Source: Methylibium sp965279545
Lineage (GTDB): Bacteria; Pseudomonadota; Gammaproteobacteria; Burkholderiales; Burkholderiaceae_C
Assembly (NCBI RefSeq): GCF_965279545.1
Contig: NZ_OZ257250.1
Coordinates: 1-64,000, forward strand
DNA length: 64,000 nt
Direction: 5' to 3'
Position numbers and translations under genes: made by a program. Below are positions 19,493 to 28,741 of this stretch, piece after piece; the stretch's first letter is position 1, and the number at the start of each line of letters is the position of its first letter. Below the pieces are notes generated by a model, which ran no database searches, had not been told where the DNA came from, and was given only the letters and a program-made list of their open reading frames with translations.

Positions 19493-20587
19493 TCATTGCG
19501 CAGCCACGAAGCCGGTGACCTCGAGTCCGTAGCCGACCATGCTGGGCATGCGGCGCGGGCTGCCCAGCAGCTTCATGCGGACGATGCCCAGTTCGCGCAG
19601 GATCTGCGCGCCGACACCGTAGGTGCGCAGGTCCATCTGGCCGCGCGATGCCGGTGGCGCGTCGGGGCCGGCGGTCAGCTGCTGCAACAGGCCTTCGCCG
19701 GCTTCGCCGCAGTTCAACAGCACCGCAACACCCCTCTCCGCCGCACGCAGCGCGGCCAGCGCCTTGGGCAGCGGCCACGAGTGTCCGCAGCGGCCGGCAT
19801 CGAGCAGGTCCAGCACCGACAGCGGTTCGTGAACGCGCACCAGCACTTCGTCGTCCGCACCCCATTGCCCCACGCTCAAGGCCAGGTGCAGCCGCCCCGA
19901 GCGGTCGCGAAAGGCATGACAGTCGAACGGCCCTTGCGGCGTGATCAGCGTGCGCTGCGCCACGCGCGTGATGAGGGATTCGTTGCGGCTGCGGTATTCG
20001 ATCAGGTCGGCGATGCTGCCGATCTTCAGCCCGTGTTCCCTGGCGAACAGCACCAGGTCGGGCAGCCGCGCCATCGTGCCGTCGTCCTTCATGATCTCGC
20101 AGATCACCGAGGCGGGTGTCAGGCCGGCCATCAGCGTGAGGTCGCAGCCGGCCTCGGTGTGTCCTGCGCGCATCAGCACGCCGCCGTCCTGGGCCTGCAG
20201 CGGAAAAATGTGTCCGGGCTGGACCAGGTCACTGGCTTTTGCCTCGCGCGCCACGGCTGCCTGCACCGTGCGGGCGCGGTCGGCGGCGGAGATGCCGGTG
20301 GTCACGCCGGTGGCGGCCTCGATCGAGACGGTGAACGCGGTGCCGTGCTGGGTGCCGTTGCGCGCGGCCATCGGCGGCAGTTGCAGGCGCTCGCAGCGCT
20401 CGCGGGTGAGCGTGAGGCAGATCAGGCCGCGGCCGTACCTGGCCATGAAATTGATCGCCTCGGGCGTGACATGCTCGGCGGCCATCACGAGATCGCCTTC
20501 GTTCTCGCGATCCTCCTCGTCGACGAGGATGACCATGCGGCCGGCGGCGAGCTCTGCGATCAGCTCGGGAACAGGGGAAAGTGCCAT
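19493..20587 (-). CDS. ribBA: RibBA-type protein: DHBP synthase with degenerate GTP cyclohydrolase II half
   Basis: The N-terminal half (about 1-200) is a complete 3,4-dihydroxy-2-butanone 4-phosphate synthase, with the acidic DEEDRENEGD metal loop and RAGHTEAGCDL. The C-terminal half aligns with GTP cyclohydrolase II but lacks its zinc ligands. The usual SECLTGDVFGSLRCDCG is replaced by a segment reading HEPLSVLDLL and then DAGRCGHSW, which leaves only one Cys. This resembles the RibBX proteins of proteobacteria, in which the second half is not catalytic, so a separate ribA is expected elsewhere. The 364-residue length is normal. Confidence 0.93.
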   Translation of the reverse strand: MALSPVPELIAELAAGRMVILVDEEDRENEGDLVMAAEHVTPEAINFMARYGRGLICLTLTRERCERLQLPPMAARNGTQHGTAFTVSIEAATGVTTGISAADRARTVQAAVAREAKASDLVQPGHIFPLQAQDGGVLMRAGHTEAGCDLTLMAGLTPASVICEIMKDDGTMARLPDLVLFAREHGLKIGSIADLIEYRSRNESLITRVAQRTLITPQGPFDCHAFRDRSGRLHLALSVGQWGADDEVLVRVHEPLSVLDLLDAGRCGHSWPLPKALAALRAAERGVAVLLNCGEAGEGLLQQLTAGPDAPPASRGQMDLRTYGVGAQILRELGIVRMKLLGSPRRMPSMVGYGLEVTGFVAAQ

Positions 20588-20682
20588 GGTGCGATTGTAG
20601 GTGGCGGGTCAGGGCGGCACGGCGCCGCGCGCCGTGCCGCCGCGCGGTGCGCAAGCTGCGGGCGAGCGGCCTTGCCGCGGAC

Positions 20683-21300
20683 TCAGCGGCTGCCGAGCAT
20701 GCGCTCGACGTAGCGCGCGATCAGGTCGATTTCGAGATTGACCCGGCTGCCGGCGGTCAGCGTGCCGAGCGTCGTGTGTTCCACGGTGTGCGGGATCAGG
20801 TTGATGCTGACCTCGGTCGTTTCCGCGTGGTCGCTGACGCGGTTCACCGTCAGGCTCACGCCGTTCACGGCGATCGACCCCTTGTAGGCGAGGTAGCGGC
20901 CCAGTGCGCGGGGGGTGGTGATGCAAAGGTCCCACGACTCGCCGACCGCGGCGAAATGCGTCACCGTGCCGACCCCGTCGACATGGCCCGACACCAGGTG
21001 GCCGCCGAGCCGGTCGTTCGCGCGCAGGGCCTTCTCGAGGTTGACCGGCCCGGGGGCAGCCAGGCCCGCGGTCTTGTCCAGGCTCTCGGCCGAGATGTCG
21101 ACCGTGAACCAGCCGGCATCGGCGTCGAAGGCGGTGACGGTCATGCAGGCACCGTTGAGCGCGATGCTGTCACCGGGCTGCACGTCGGCGAGGTAGCCGG
21201 TCGGCGTGGTGATCGTGAGGCGTTTGCCGTGAGTGGCGTCGGCACCGAGCGGTGCGACGTCGTGAAGGCGGCCGATGCCGCTGATGATGCCGGTGAACAT
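20683..21300 (-). CDS. ribE: Riboflavin synthase alpha subunit
   Basis: The 205-residue enzyme converts two lumazine molecules to riboflavin. It shows the two-fold internal repeat of the family: MFTGIISGIGRL with GDSIALNGACMTV in the first half, and HLVSGHVDGVGTV with GSIAVNGVSLTVN in the second. The ATG at 21300 is the universal family start. It lies 74 bp after ribD and 95 bp before ribBA. Confidence 0.96.
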   Translation of the reverse strand: MFTGIISGIGRLHDVAPLGADATHGKRLTITTPTGYLADVQPGDSIALNGACMTVTAFDADAGWFTVDISAESLDKTAGLAAPGPVNLEKALRANDRLGGHLVSGHVDGVGTVTHFAAVGESWDLCITTPRALGRYLAYKGSIAVNGVSLTVNRVSDHAETTEVSINLIPHTVEHTTLGTLTAGSRVNLEIDLIARYVERMLGSR

Positions 21301-21374
21301 GAGCCTGATTGTCTCAGCGTGCGCGGCCCCGCGCCGCTGCGGGGCCAAGGAGGCGGTTCGGCCCGGTGCCCGAT

Positions 21375-22508
21375 TCAGAAGTTCGCGCGCCCGGGGGGCC
21401 GGGCGATCACGCGCAGGTCGGTGCCGACACGGTCGACGCTGACGAATTCGAGGGCCAGGCCCTCGGCCAGCGCCGTCAAGGGCCCGAAGCGCGCCATCTC
21501 GCGCCCGGCGCCGAGCATCAGCGGCGCCAGGTAGACGAGGAACTCGTCGACCAGGCCGGCCCGCACGAAGGAGCCGCTGAGCTTGCTGCCCGCCTCGACG
21601 TGCAGTTCGTTGACCTCGCGCTGCGCCAGGTCGTCGAGCATTGCGGCCAGGTCGACCTTGCCTTCGGGGTTGGCGCAGGTCAGCACCGAGATGCCCCGCT
21701 CGGCCAGCTCGCGCACCTTGGGAGCCGCGCTGCGCGCGAGCGCGCTGGCGGTGTAGACCAGCCGTTCGCCCGGCGGAGCGAGGATCCGCGCGCCCGGCGC
21801 GATGTCGAGCTTCGAGTCGATGACCACCCGGCGAGGCTGGAGCGCGGTGTCGACCAGCCGCACGTCGAGCCGCGGATCGTCTTCGATCACCGTGCCGATG
21901 CCGGTGAGCACGGCGCCGGCGCGTTTGCGGTAGGCGTGGCCGTCGGTGCGGGCCGCCTCGCCGGTGATCCACTGGCTGACGCCGTTGTCGAGCGCGGTGT
22001 GCCCGTCGAGCGAGGCGGCGATCTTGAGCCGCACCCAGGGGCGCCGGCGCAGCATGCGCGACAGGAAGCCGATGTTGAGCTCGCGCGCGGCGATCGCGAC
22101 CGGGTCCTGCGCGTCGAGCACCACCACCTCGATGCCGGCGGCGCGCAGCCGCGCAATGCCGTGGCCGGCCACCAGCGGGTTCGGGTCCTGCAACGCGACG
22201 ACGACGCGGGCCACGCCGGCGTCGATCAGCGCATCGCAGCAGGGCGGCGTGCGGCCGTGGTGCGAGCACGGCTCGAGCGTGACCCAGGCGGTGCCGTCCC
22301 GCACGGTGTGGCTTGCCGCCTGCGCCGCGCGCAGCGCCATCACCTCGGCGTGCGCCGCGCCGGCGCGCTGGGTGTGACCGCTGGCCAGCAGCCGGCCCTC
22401 GGCGGTGGTGATGACGCAGCCGACGCGTGGATTGGGATCGGACACGCCGATCGCGTCGGCGGCGCAGCGCAGCGCGAGCGCCCAGGAGTCGGAGGGATGG
22501 AGCTTCAC
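21375..22508 (-). CDS. ribD: RibD, bifunctional deaminase/reductase of riboflavin synthesis
   Basis: This 377-residue protein performs deamination and reduction of the pyrimidine intermediate. The deaminase zinc site is His53-Ala-Glu55 with Cys81 and Cys90 in PCSHHGRTPPC. The reductase part (about 150-370) contains LKIAASLDG and a Gly-rich VLTGIGTV segment. It is the first of the rib genes on this strand and starts 25 bp downstream of the pilV-like gene. Confidence 0.96.
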   Translation of the reverse strand: MKLHPSDSWALALRCAADAIGVSDPNPRVGCVITTAEGRLLASGHTQRAGAAHAEVMALRAAQAASHTVRDGTAWVTLEPCSHHGRTPPCCDALIDAGVARVVVALQDPNPLVAGHGIARLRAAGIEVVVLDAQDPVAIAARELNIGFLSRMLRRRPWVRLKIAASLDGHTALDNGVSQWITGEAARTDGHAYRKRAGAVLTGIGTVIEDDPRLDVRLVDTALQPRRVVIDSKLDIAPGARILAPPGERLVYTASALARSAAPKVRELAERGISVLTCANPEGKVDLAAMLDDLAQREVNELHVEAGSKLSGSFVRAGLVDEFLVYLAPLMLGAGREMARFGPLTALAEGLALEFVSVDRVGTDLRVIARPPGRANF

Positions 22509-22533
22509 CCCCCGACGATAACGCGAGGTGCGC

Positions 22534-23622
22534 TCAGGGCTGGTGCAGCACGGTGCCGGCCGGGCAGGTTCCCGCGTCCAGCAGCAGGAAGTTCTGGTGG
22601 TGCAGCGAGCGGGTCACGAGCGTGTACATGCCCGGGTGGTCGTCATTGAGGGTCGTGGCCGCTGTCGTCGTGTAGCGGCACACGGCCTGCGTGCCGGCGG
22701 GCGCCGGTTCGATCCGCGACTGGCCGGACCATGCCGGCGGCGTGCCGGCATCCGCGTCGTGATCGCCGGGCCGCATCAAACAGGCGTAGGAGCGCATGCC
22801 GACGAGGCGTCGGCCGTCGTTGTGATCGACCGCGTCGCCGACGTGGCACTCCGGTGCGGCCAGCAGGGACTGGGCCGCCGCGAACGACAGGCCGGTGACG
22901 GCGGCGGCCCAGGTCCCCGTCAGATCGCCGCGGAGCAAGGTGGCCTGCAGCGGGTTGCAACTCGTGCCGATGTTGGTGTCGGCGCCCGGGGCGGTCGCGC
23001 ATTGCGCGACGACCACACCGCGGGTTTCGTCGAACACGAGGTAGCCACCGCTCGGTCCCTCCCAGCGCAGGACGCTGCGGCCGCGATTCGGCCCGCCCAG
23101 GCGCGTCGCCCCGATCGGGATGTCGAGGCTGCGGTCCTTCGGGCGCAGCACGGCGGCACTGTCGCTGCGGGGCAGGCCCAGGCTGCCGGCATCGGCGGGG
23201 TCGGCCCGCGCGATGACCGAGCTCAGGTGCACGTGCGTCAGGCCCGCGTCGCCGCTGCGGTCGGTCCACTCGACCTGGGCGTCGACGAGTCGATAGGGGT
23301 CGTCGGCAGCACCGTGCACCTGCCAGCTGCGTGCGAAGCGGGTGTTGCTGTCGATGCTGGGCACATCGCTGCCGCTGGCCAGATCCGCGTAGGCCGTCTT
23401 GCCGGTGGCGGCGAGCACCTGCTCGAAGCTGCGCAGTTCCTCCAGCTTGGACTCGGCGAGCTGGGTGGCCTCGGTACGCTGGCGCGCGACATCGGCATGG
23501 CGCGACAGGGCAACGTGCAGGCCGCTCAGTGCGAGCACCCCGATCGTCAGCACCACCAGCGCGATCAGGGCCTCGATCAGCGTGAAGCCCGGTGCAGCGG
23601 AACGGAGCCTGGCGTATCGCAT
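22534..23622 (-). CDS. pilV: PilV-like minor pilin
   Basis: The 362-residue prepilin has a class III signal cleaved after Gly (AAPGFTLIEALIALVVLTIGVL) with Phe+1 and Glu+5, as for type IV pilus minor pilins. A Ser/Thr- and Cys-containing globular region follows. It is about twice the usual PilV length, so the large C-terminal domain is a lineage feature. It is the last gene of the minor-pilin run and starts 6 bp after the PilX-like gene. Confidence 0.8.
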   Translation of the reverse strand: MRYARLRSAAPGFTLIEALIALVVLTIGVLALSGLHVALSRHADVARQRTEATQLAESKLEELRSFEQVLAATGKTAYADLASGSDVPSIDSNTRFARSWQVHGAADDPYRLVDAQVEWTDRSGDAGLTHVHLSSVIARADPADAGSLGLPRSDSAAVLRPKDRSLDIPIGATRLGGPNRGRSVLRWEGPSGGYLVFDETRGVVVAQCATAPGADTNIGTSCNPLQATLLRGDLTGTWAAAVTGLSFAAAQSLLAAPECHVGDAVDHNDGRRLVGMRSYACLMRPGDHDADAGTPPAWSGQSRIEPAPAGTQAVCRYTTTAATTLNDDHPGMYTLVTRSLHHQNFLLLDAGTCPAGTVLHQP

Positions 23623-23628
23623 CGCGTC

Positions 23629-24927
23629 TCAGGGGTTGAAGCTGCAGGCTTGCATGGGATCGTTGCCGGCGCAGCGGCCGTCGCGCCAGCTGCCCGGCAC
23701 GCGGGCCAGCAGGCCGTTGCCGATGCGCAAGCGCTGCAGGACCTCGGGGCTGTACATCACGCGGCCGGCCGCGCTGCCGGCCATGCTGCCGCGCGCGACC
23801 AGGGCGCCCTGCAGGTCGATGTCGCCGCCGGGGCTGAAGTCGGCGGCCTGCGCATAGAGCAGTCCGTACGCAGGAAAGCTGCCGTTGAAGCGCAGCTGGC
23901 CCGCGACGATCACGATCAGCGGCCGGTCTGCGCTGCCAACCGAACCGTCCGGCCAGCCAGCGGCATCGAGCTGCAGGTCGCCGTCGACGAAGAAGGTGGT
24001 GTGACCCTCGGCATGCGCGGACAGCATCGCCGTGCCGCAGGACACGGCGGTGCACCCCGAGAGGCGCCTGGTGGTGGCAGCCGATGCGAACCGGGCCGTG
24101 TCGCTGCCGAAGAGCGCCGCGAAGAATGCATCGCCGGTGGCGTCAGCCGACGCCAGGCCTGCCAAGGCCTCGTCGTGCTTGACGAGCGCGTTCTCGACTG
24201 GGCTGCCGGGCAGGGTCGTTAGTGCCCCGTTGCCGGTGACCACGATGTCGCCGCCGGCGTCGATGGCGAGCCCGTGAGTGGCGTGATCGAGGTTCGCCAG
24301 CTGCCAGCCGTCGAGCGTGGCGCTGCCGCCGGCGGTGAGCGCGGCGACCGGGAGGGTTCTCAACGCCGGGCGCAGCTTCAGCACGATTTGCGCGACGGCC
24401 GTGGCGTCGGAGGGCCCTGGCCCGGATCCCGGCACGCACTGCGTGCCGCGGCTGGAGCAGCCGCGCACGGTGAGCCGCAGGCTTTGCGGATCTCCGGGCA
24501 CGGCGGCGAACTCGATCGTGAAGCTGGGATCGTCGCCCTCCAGGGCGGTCGGTCCGCCCGGGGCCGGGCAGCTGCACGACAGGCCCTCGGCACCCAGGCT
24601 GCAACCGGGGCGCAGCGTCGTGACCGGCACGAACCCCAGGTCAGCCGACATCGGCGCATAGCGGTCGCGGAACGAGGTGGGCTGGCCTTCGGTCGGCCGG
24701 CAGCGCGCATCGAGGTGGCGGCCTTCGTTGAGCAGCGCCTGGGCCCACTCGAGGCCCGCCTCGGCCAGCTCGAAGGCCCGTGTCGAGCGGTACTGGTTGG
24801 CCGAAGTGCGCTGCTCGAAGACCAGGCCGCGGTTCTCGAAGGCCGCCATGATGGTCATCGCCAGCAGCAGGATCATCGCCACCGCGAGCGCCGCGGCGCC
24901 ACGCTGGCGTGCGGCGCTGGGCCTCAT
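23629..24927 (-). CDS. pilX: PilX-like type IV pilus assembly protein, enlarged
   Basis: This 432-residue protein begins MRPSAARQRGAAALAVAMIL, a PilX-type N-terminus without the usual Glu+5 in a classical FTLIE context, followed by the FELAEAGLEWAQ helix typical of PilX and GspK-like proteins. The rest is a large domain with paired Cys and a beta-rich segment (about 330-400, FNGSFPAYGLLY). PilX is normally near 200 residues, so this is an expanded version. The ATG overlaps the pilW stop by 4 bp. Confidence 0.75.
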   Translation of the reverse strand: MRPSAARQRGAAALAVAMILLLAMTIMAAFENRGLVFEQRTSANQYRSTRAFELAEAGLEWAQALLNEGRHLDARCRPTEGQPTSFRDRYAPMSADLGFVPVTTLRPGCSLGAEGLSCSCPAPGGPTALEGDDPSFTIEFAAVPGDPQSLRLTVRGCSSRGTQCVPGSGPGPSDATAVAQIVLKLRPALRTLPVAALTAGGSATLDGWQLANLDHATHGLAIDAGGDIVVTGNGALTTLPGSPVENALVKHDEALAGLASADATGDAFFAALFGSDTARFASAATTRRLSGCTAVSCGTAMLSAHAEGHTTFFVDGDLQLDAAGWPDGSVGSADRPLIVIVAGQLRFNGSFPAYGLLYAQAADFSPGGDIDLQGALVARGSMAGSAAGRVMYSPEVLQRLRIGNGLLARVPGSWRDGRCAGNDPMQACSFNP

Positions 24928-25592
24928 GTGGTCGACGCAGGGCAGGCGGCGATCGACAGTTCGTCGTTGCGCACGTGCACCGATTCGCGGATCTCGCGCA
25001 CCACGCCCGGATCGGTGGCCGACTGGCCGCGCAATTCGATCAGGTAGCTGCGGACGTGCAGTGCGGGGCACCCCGCGCTGCCGGCGGCGCAGGCGGGCAA
25101 GCAGAACTGCCCCAGCGGCACCGTCATGATCTGCGGCGTGACCGAGAAGCGCACGACGCGCACGGTGCCCGGATCCGTCACGGCCTGCCAGCTGCCGCCG
25201 TTCAAGGTCTGCAGCGTGTCGGTGGCCAGCCGAAAGCCGGTGGATTCGGCGGCATCGACCGTGTCGTTCTCGATCGCGTCGCGCGAGAAGCTGTAGGTCA
25301 CGGTTGCTGTCGCGGTGCTGCCGGCCGGAGCGATCAGCCGGTAGGGATTGAGCCCACCGCCCGGCGCAGCCTGCCAGTAGCCGGCGCGGCGCAGGTCGCG
25401 CGCGATCAGATCGCTGGCGGCCCGCATGTCCTGGTGAACGCGAGCCTCCAGCAGCAGCCGGCGGCTGTCGCGCAGGTGATCGACGAACAGCTTGAGGGCG
25501 CCGCTGACGATGAAGAGCGCCACCGCGCAGCCGATCAGCAATTCGACCAGCGAGAGCCCCCGTTGGCGTGCAAGCGGTGTTGGTATCGACAT
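24924..25592 (-). CDS. pilW: PilW-like minor pilin
   Basis: The 222-residue prepilin has the class III signal QRGLSLVELLIGCAVALFIV with Glu+5, and a C-terminal domain typical of PilW. It would be part of the priming complex at the pilus tip. Its stop overlaps pilX by 4 bp and it is 34 bp downstream of pilE. Confidence 0.85.
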   Translation of the reverse strand: MSIPTPLARQRGLSLVELLIGCAVALFIVSGALKLFVDHLRDSRRLLLEARVHQDMRAASDLIARDLRRAGYWQAAPGGGLNPYRLIAPAGSTATATVTYSFSRDAIENDTVDAAESTGFRLATDTLQTLNGGSWQAVTDPGTVRVVRFSVTPQIMTVPLGQFCLPACAAGSAGCPALHVRSYLIELRGQSATDPGVVREIRESVHVRNDELSIAACPASTT

Positions 25593-25626
25593 GGCAGTTC
25601 AACGAGCGTGGCGGCGGCGCCAGGGC

Positions 25627-26052
25627 TCAGCGATTCCAGCAGGTGCCGGCCGCCGCGGAGCCGGTGGACGAGTAGGTCGTGTTGCCGCCGCTCAGGGTCA
25701 CGCTCAGGCTCGAGCACAGGGTGTCGGACGCCTGCGACTCGGCGGCGCTGGCCGTGGCGGTGTAGCCGTGAGCGGCACTGTCGGAGATCGCGACACGGTA
25801 GCGGCCCGAGCCGGGGGGCGACAGGCCCAGCGCGGCGAGACTGCCGGCGTAGGTGGTGTTGTTCGCTCGCCAGCGCTCCTGCGCCTGCTGCACCTGTGCC
25901 AGCGCAGCGATGGCATCGAGCCGGCGGCTCTTGTGCAGCTGAGCCATGAAGGCGGGGTAGGTGACCACGGCCAGGATGCCGACGATGGCCAGCGCCATCA
26001 TCAGCTCGACCAGACTGAAGCCGCCGGCCCGGCCGCCTGCGCGCTGTGCCAT
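25627..26052 (-). CDS. pilE: PilE-type pilin
   Basis: The 141-residue protein has a class III signal (GGFSLVELMMALAIVGILAV), the long N-terminal helix, and two C-terminal Cys (TLCSSLS and GTCWNR) that could form the D-loop disulfide. It sits within the minor-pilin operon and is more likely a PilE-like minor pilin than the main pilin, although the latter cannot be excluded. Confidence 0.85.
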   Translation of the reverse strand: MAQRAGGRAGGFSLVELMMALAIVGILAVVTYPAFMAQLHKSRRLDAIAALAQVQQAQERWRANNTTYAGSLAALGLSPPGSGRYRVAISDSAAHGYTATASAAESQASDTLCSSLSVTLSGGNTTYSSTGSAAAGTCWNR

Positions 26053-26055
26053 GGC

Positions 26056-26586
26056 TCAGCAGGCGCGGTAGCCGCTGAACTCGGCACGGGGCGAACACGA
26101 GCGCACCCGGCCCATGATGTTCACCACGTGGTGCACCGTGCGACCGTCGAGACCGGTGACCCGGATCGTGGCCGCCGGCGTGCTGGTGCCGTGCCGCGGC
26201 TCGTAGACGATGGAGCCCACGTTGGCCTGCACGCTGGCACGACTCCCGGCCGGCAGCAGCACGGTCTTGATCTGCTGGGCTTCGCCGGTGCACGACGGGC
26301 TGCCGTCGGCCTGGCAACCGCAGGCCGACGCCGCGCCCGTGTGCAGCACGTAGCAAGTGCCGCCGTCCGGCAGCGTGACGAAGCTCGCGCGCAGCGCCTG
26401 GTTGCGGGCGACGGCCTCGGAGCGCAGGAACTGCAGATCCGTGGCGAGTTCGCTGGCCACGCCCTCGGTGTGGCGGTGTTGCAGCAGGTCTTGAAAGCCG
26501 GGGAGGGCGAGCGTCGCGACGATCGCCAGGATCGAAAGCGTGGCACCCGCTTCGACGAGGGTGAAGCCTCGTTGCCGCTGTCGCAT
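26056..26586 (-). CDS. fimT: FimT/GspH-family pseudopilin
   Basis: The 176-residue prepilin has the signal QRGFTLVEAGATLSILAIVA and the FimT/GspH C-terminal domain, including LRSEAVARNQ and a later Cys pair. FimT-type minor pilins have been linked to DNA uptake as well as pilus assembly. It is the first gene of the pilin run, with only 3 bp to pilE, and is separated from nrdR by 150 bp that may contain the promoter. Confidence 0.85.
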   Translation of the reverse strand: MRQRQRGFTLVEAGATLSILAIVATLALPGFQDLLQHRHTEGVASELATDLQFLRSEAVARNQALRASFVTLPDGGTCYVLHTGAASACGCQADGSPSCTGEAQQIKTVLLPAGSRASVQANVGSIVYEPRHGTSTPAATIRVTGLDGRTVHHVVNIMGRVRSCSPRAEFSGYRAC

Positions 26587-26736
26587 GGAATCCCTCCCGA
26601 GCCGTCGTGGTGACGATGGGGGCCAATCTAAGCCCGAAGCGCATGCGTCGCTTCGCCCTGACGGGGGAGTCGAAGGGGGAGGGCTGGAGGGTCGGGCCGG
26701 GGCGGCCGCAGCGGAGCCGGTGACAGCCGAGGCGGC

Positions 26737-27180
26737 TCAGATGTCCTTGATGAGCCGGCTGAACTCGTCGACGCCCTCGAAACTGCGATACACCGAAGCG
26801 AAGCGCACATAGGCCACCTTGTCGAGCTTCTTCAGCTCGCGCATCACCATCTCGCCGATCTTCGCGGAAGGCACCTCGTTGGCTGCCGTCGCGAGCATCT
26901 TCTCCTCGATGCGACCGAGGGCCGCATCGACCTGATCGATGCTCACCGGCCGCTTGCGCAGCGCCAGCATCATCGAAGCGCGGATCTTGCCGCGGTCGAA
27001 CTCACTGCGGCTGCCGTCCTTCTTGACGATGGCCGGCATCGCCAGTTCGGCGCGCTCGTAGGTGGTGAAGCGCTTGTCGCAGGCGGGACAACGCCGGCGG
27101 CGACGGATGACGTCGCCCTCGTCGGACTCCCGGGTCTCGGCGACCTGGGTGTCCTCGTGACCGCAGAACGGACAGCGCAC
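26737..27180 (-). CDS. nrdR: NrdR, transcriptional repressor of ribonucleotide reductase genes
   Basis: This 147-residue repressor has the N-terminal zinc ribbon (MRCPFCGHEDTQV with a second pair in RRRCPACDKRFTTYE) and an ATP-cone domain (IVKKDGSRSEFDRGKI). It senses ATP and dATP and binds NrdR boxes upstream of nrd genes. It follows glyA by 101 bp, a common arrangement in proteobacteria. Confidence 0.97.
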   Translation of the reverse strand: MRCPFCGHEDTQVAETRESDEGDVIRRRRRCPACDKRFTTYERAELAMPAIVKKDGSRSEFDRGKIRASMMLALRKRPVSIDQVDAALGRIEEKMLATAANEVPSAKIGEMVMRELKKLDKVAYVRFASVYRSFEGVDEFSRLIKDI

Positions 27181-27281
27181 TTACGTCCGCCCCGGCAGGC
27201 TCAGGCCAGAGCCGGGCCCCGCACAGGCCGGCCCCGGGGGGCAGTGCCAGGGTGCCGTCGCCTGCGTGGGGACGCGCATGC

Positions 27282-28532
27282 TCAGCGGTAGACCGGAAAC
27301 TCGCGGGTCAGCACCGCCACCTTGGCACGCACGGCCGCGAGATTGGCCTCGTCGTGCGGTCGGTCCAGCACGTCGGCGATCAGGTGCGCGGTCTGCACGG
27401 CCTGCTTCTCCCCGAAGCCGCGCGTCGTCATCGCCGGGCTGCCCAGGCGGATGCCGCTGGTCACCATCGGTTTTTGCGGATCGTTCGGGATGCCGTTCTT
27501 GTTGCAGGTCATGTGCGCCTGGCCGAGGATGGCTTCGGCCTCCTTGCCCGTCAGCCCCTTGGGGCGCAGGTCGACCAGCATGACGTGGCTTTCGGTGCGA
27601 CCCGACACGATGCGCAGCCCGCGTTCGGCCAAGGTGCGCGCCAGCGCATCGGCGTTCTTGACGACCTGCTGCTGGTAGGCCTTGAACTCGGGCTGCAGGG
27701 CCTCCTTGAAGGCGACCGCCTTGGCGGCGATCACGTGCATCAGCGGGCCGCCCTGCAGACCGGGGAAGATCGCGCTGTTGATCTTCTTGGCGATGTCCTC
27801 GTCGTTCGCCAGGATGATGCCGCCGCGCGGGCCGCGCAGGCTCTTGTGGGTGGTCGAGGTCACCACGTCGGCGTGCGGCACCGGGTTCGGGTAGACGCCC
27901 GCGGCGATCAGGCCGGCGTAGTGCGCCATGTCGACCATGAAGTAGGCCCCGACGGCCTTGGCCACCTTGGCGAAGCGCTCGAAGTCGATGCGCAGTGCGT
28001 AGGCCGAGGCGCCGGCGATGATGAGCTTGGGCTTGTGCTCGCGGGCCAGCCGCTCCATCGCGTCGTAGTCGATCTCTTCCTTGGCGTTCAGCCCGTAGCT
28101 CACGACCTTGAACCACTTGCCGCTCATGTTCAGGGCCATGCCGTGGGTCAGGTGACCGCCTTCGGCCAGGCTCATGCCCATGATGGTGTCGCCAGGCTGC
28201 AGCAAGGCGAAGAACACGCCCTGGTTGGCCTGCGAGCCGGAGTTCGGCTGCACGTTGGCGAAAGCGGCGCCGTAGAGCTGCTTCAGGCGGTCGATCGCGA
28301 GCTGCTCGACGATGTCGACATACTCGCAGCCACCGTAGTAGCGCTTGCCCGGGTAACCTTCGGCGTACTTGTTGGTCAGCTGGGTGCCCTGGGCAGCCAT
28401 CACGGCCGGGCTGGCGTAGTTCTCGGACGCGATGAGCTCGATGTGCTCTTCCTGGCGTCGGTTCTCGGCCTGGATGGCCGACCAGATTTCGGCGTCGATA
28501 TTCGCGACGGTGGATTGCTGGCGATCGAACAT
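27282..28532 (-). CDS. glyA: Serine hydroxymethyltransferase
   Basis: The 416-residue PLP enzyme interconverts serine and glycine with tetrahydrofolate. Motifs are EEHIELIASENYASP, the PLP lysine in TSTTHKSLRGPRGG, and GSPAMTTRGFGE. I chose the ATG at 28532 (MFDRQQSTVANIDAEIW) because it matches the usual family N-terminus; an ATG 15 bases upstream is possible. Neither start has a strong ribosome binding site. Its 229-bp upstream region is rich in perfect palindromes. Confidence 0.96.
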   Translation of the reverse strand: MFDRQQSTVANIDAEIWSAIQAENRRQEEHIELIASENYASPAVMAAQGTQLTNKYAEGYPGKRYYGGCEYVDIVEQLAIDRLKQLYGAAFANVQPNSGSQANQGVFFALLQPGDTIMGMSLAEGGHLTHGMALNMSGKWFKVVSYGLNAKEEIDYDAMERLAREHKPKLIIAGASAYALRIDFERFAKVAKAVGAYFMVDMAHYAGLIAAGVYPNPVPHADVVTSTTHKSLRGPRGGIILANDEDIAKKINSAIFPGLQGGPLMHVIAAKAVAFKEALQPEFKAYQQQVVKNADALARTLAERGLRIVSGRTESHVMLVDLRPKGLTGKEAEAILGQAHMTCNKNGIPNDPQKPMVTSGIRLGSPAMTTRGFGEKQAVQTAHLIADVLDRPHDEANLAAVRAKVAVLTREFPVYR

Positions 28533-28717
28533 GGTGGCGGTTCTCATCGATCAGGAGGGACCCCCTGGCGCGTGGCACCCGGAACACGGGCGCAACCGAG
28601 GGCTGCCCAGGCGAACGGCGGAACGGATCTGTACAGAACTTCCGGCAGCGCTCCCCGGTGGTCGACCACCTCGGCCCGAAGGGGCCTTATCGCCAGTCAC
28701 GCTGCGAAAGCAGTTTA

Positions 28718-28741
28718 CCGGAGCGCTGTGCGGCGCTCCGG
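28718..28741 (-). terminator. Hairpin downstream of the transglycosylase gene
   Basis: A perfect 9-bp stem (CCGGAGCGC and GCGCTCCGG, 6-base loop) lies 20 bases after the stop of the minus-strand transglycosylase gene. On that strand it is followed by TAAACTGCTTT, a weak U-rich tail. It may terminate that gene or be part of the glyA leader. Confidence 0.4.

Noticed and set aside
20588..20682. FMN riboswitch ahead of ribBA
   Set aside because: Only 95 bp separate the genes, too short for the aptamer plus control region, and no conserved FMN-aptamer segments are visible.
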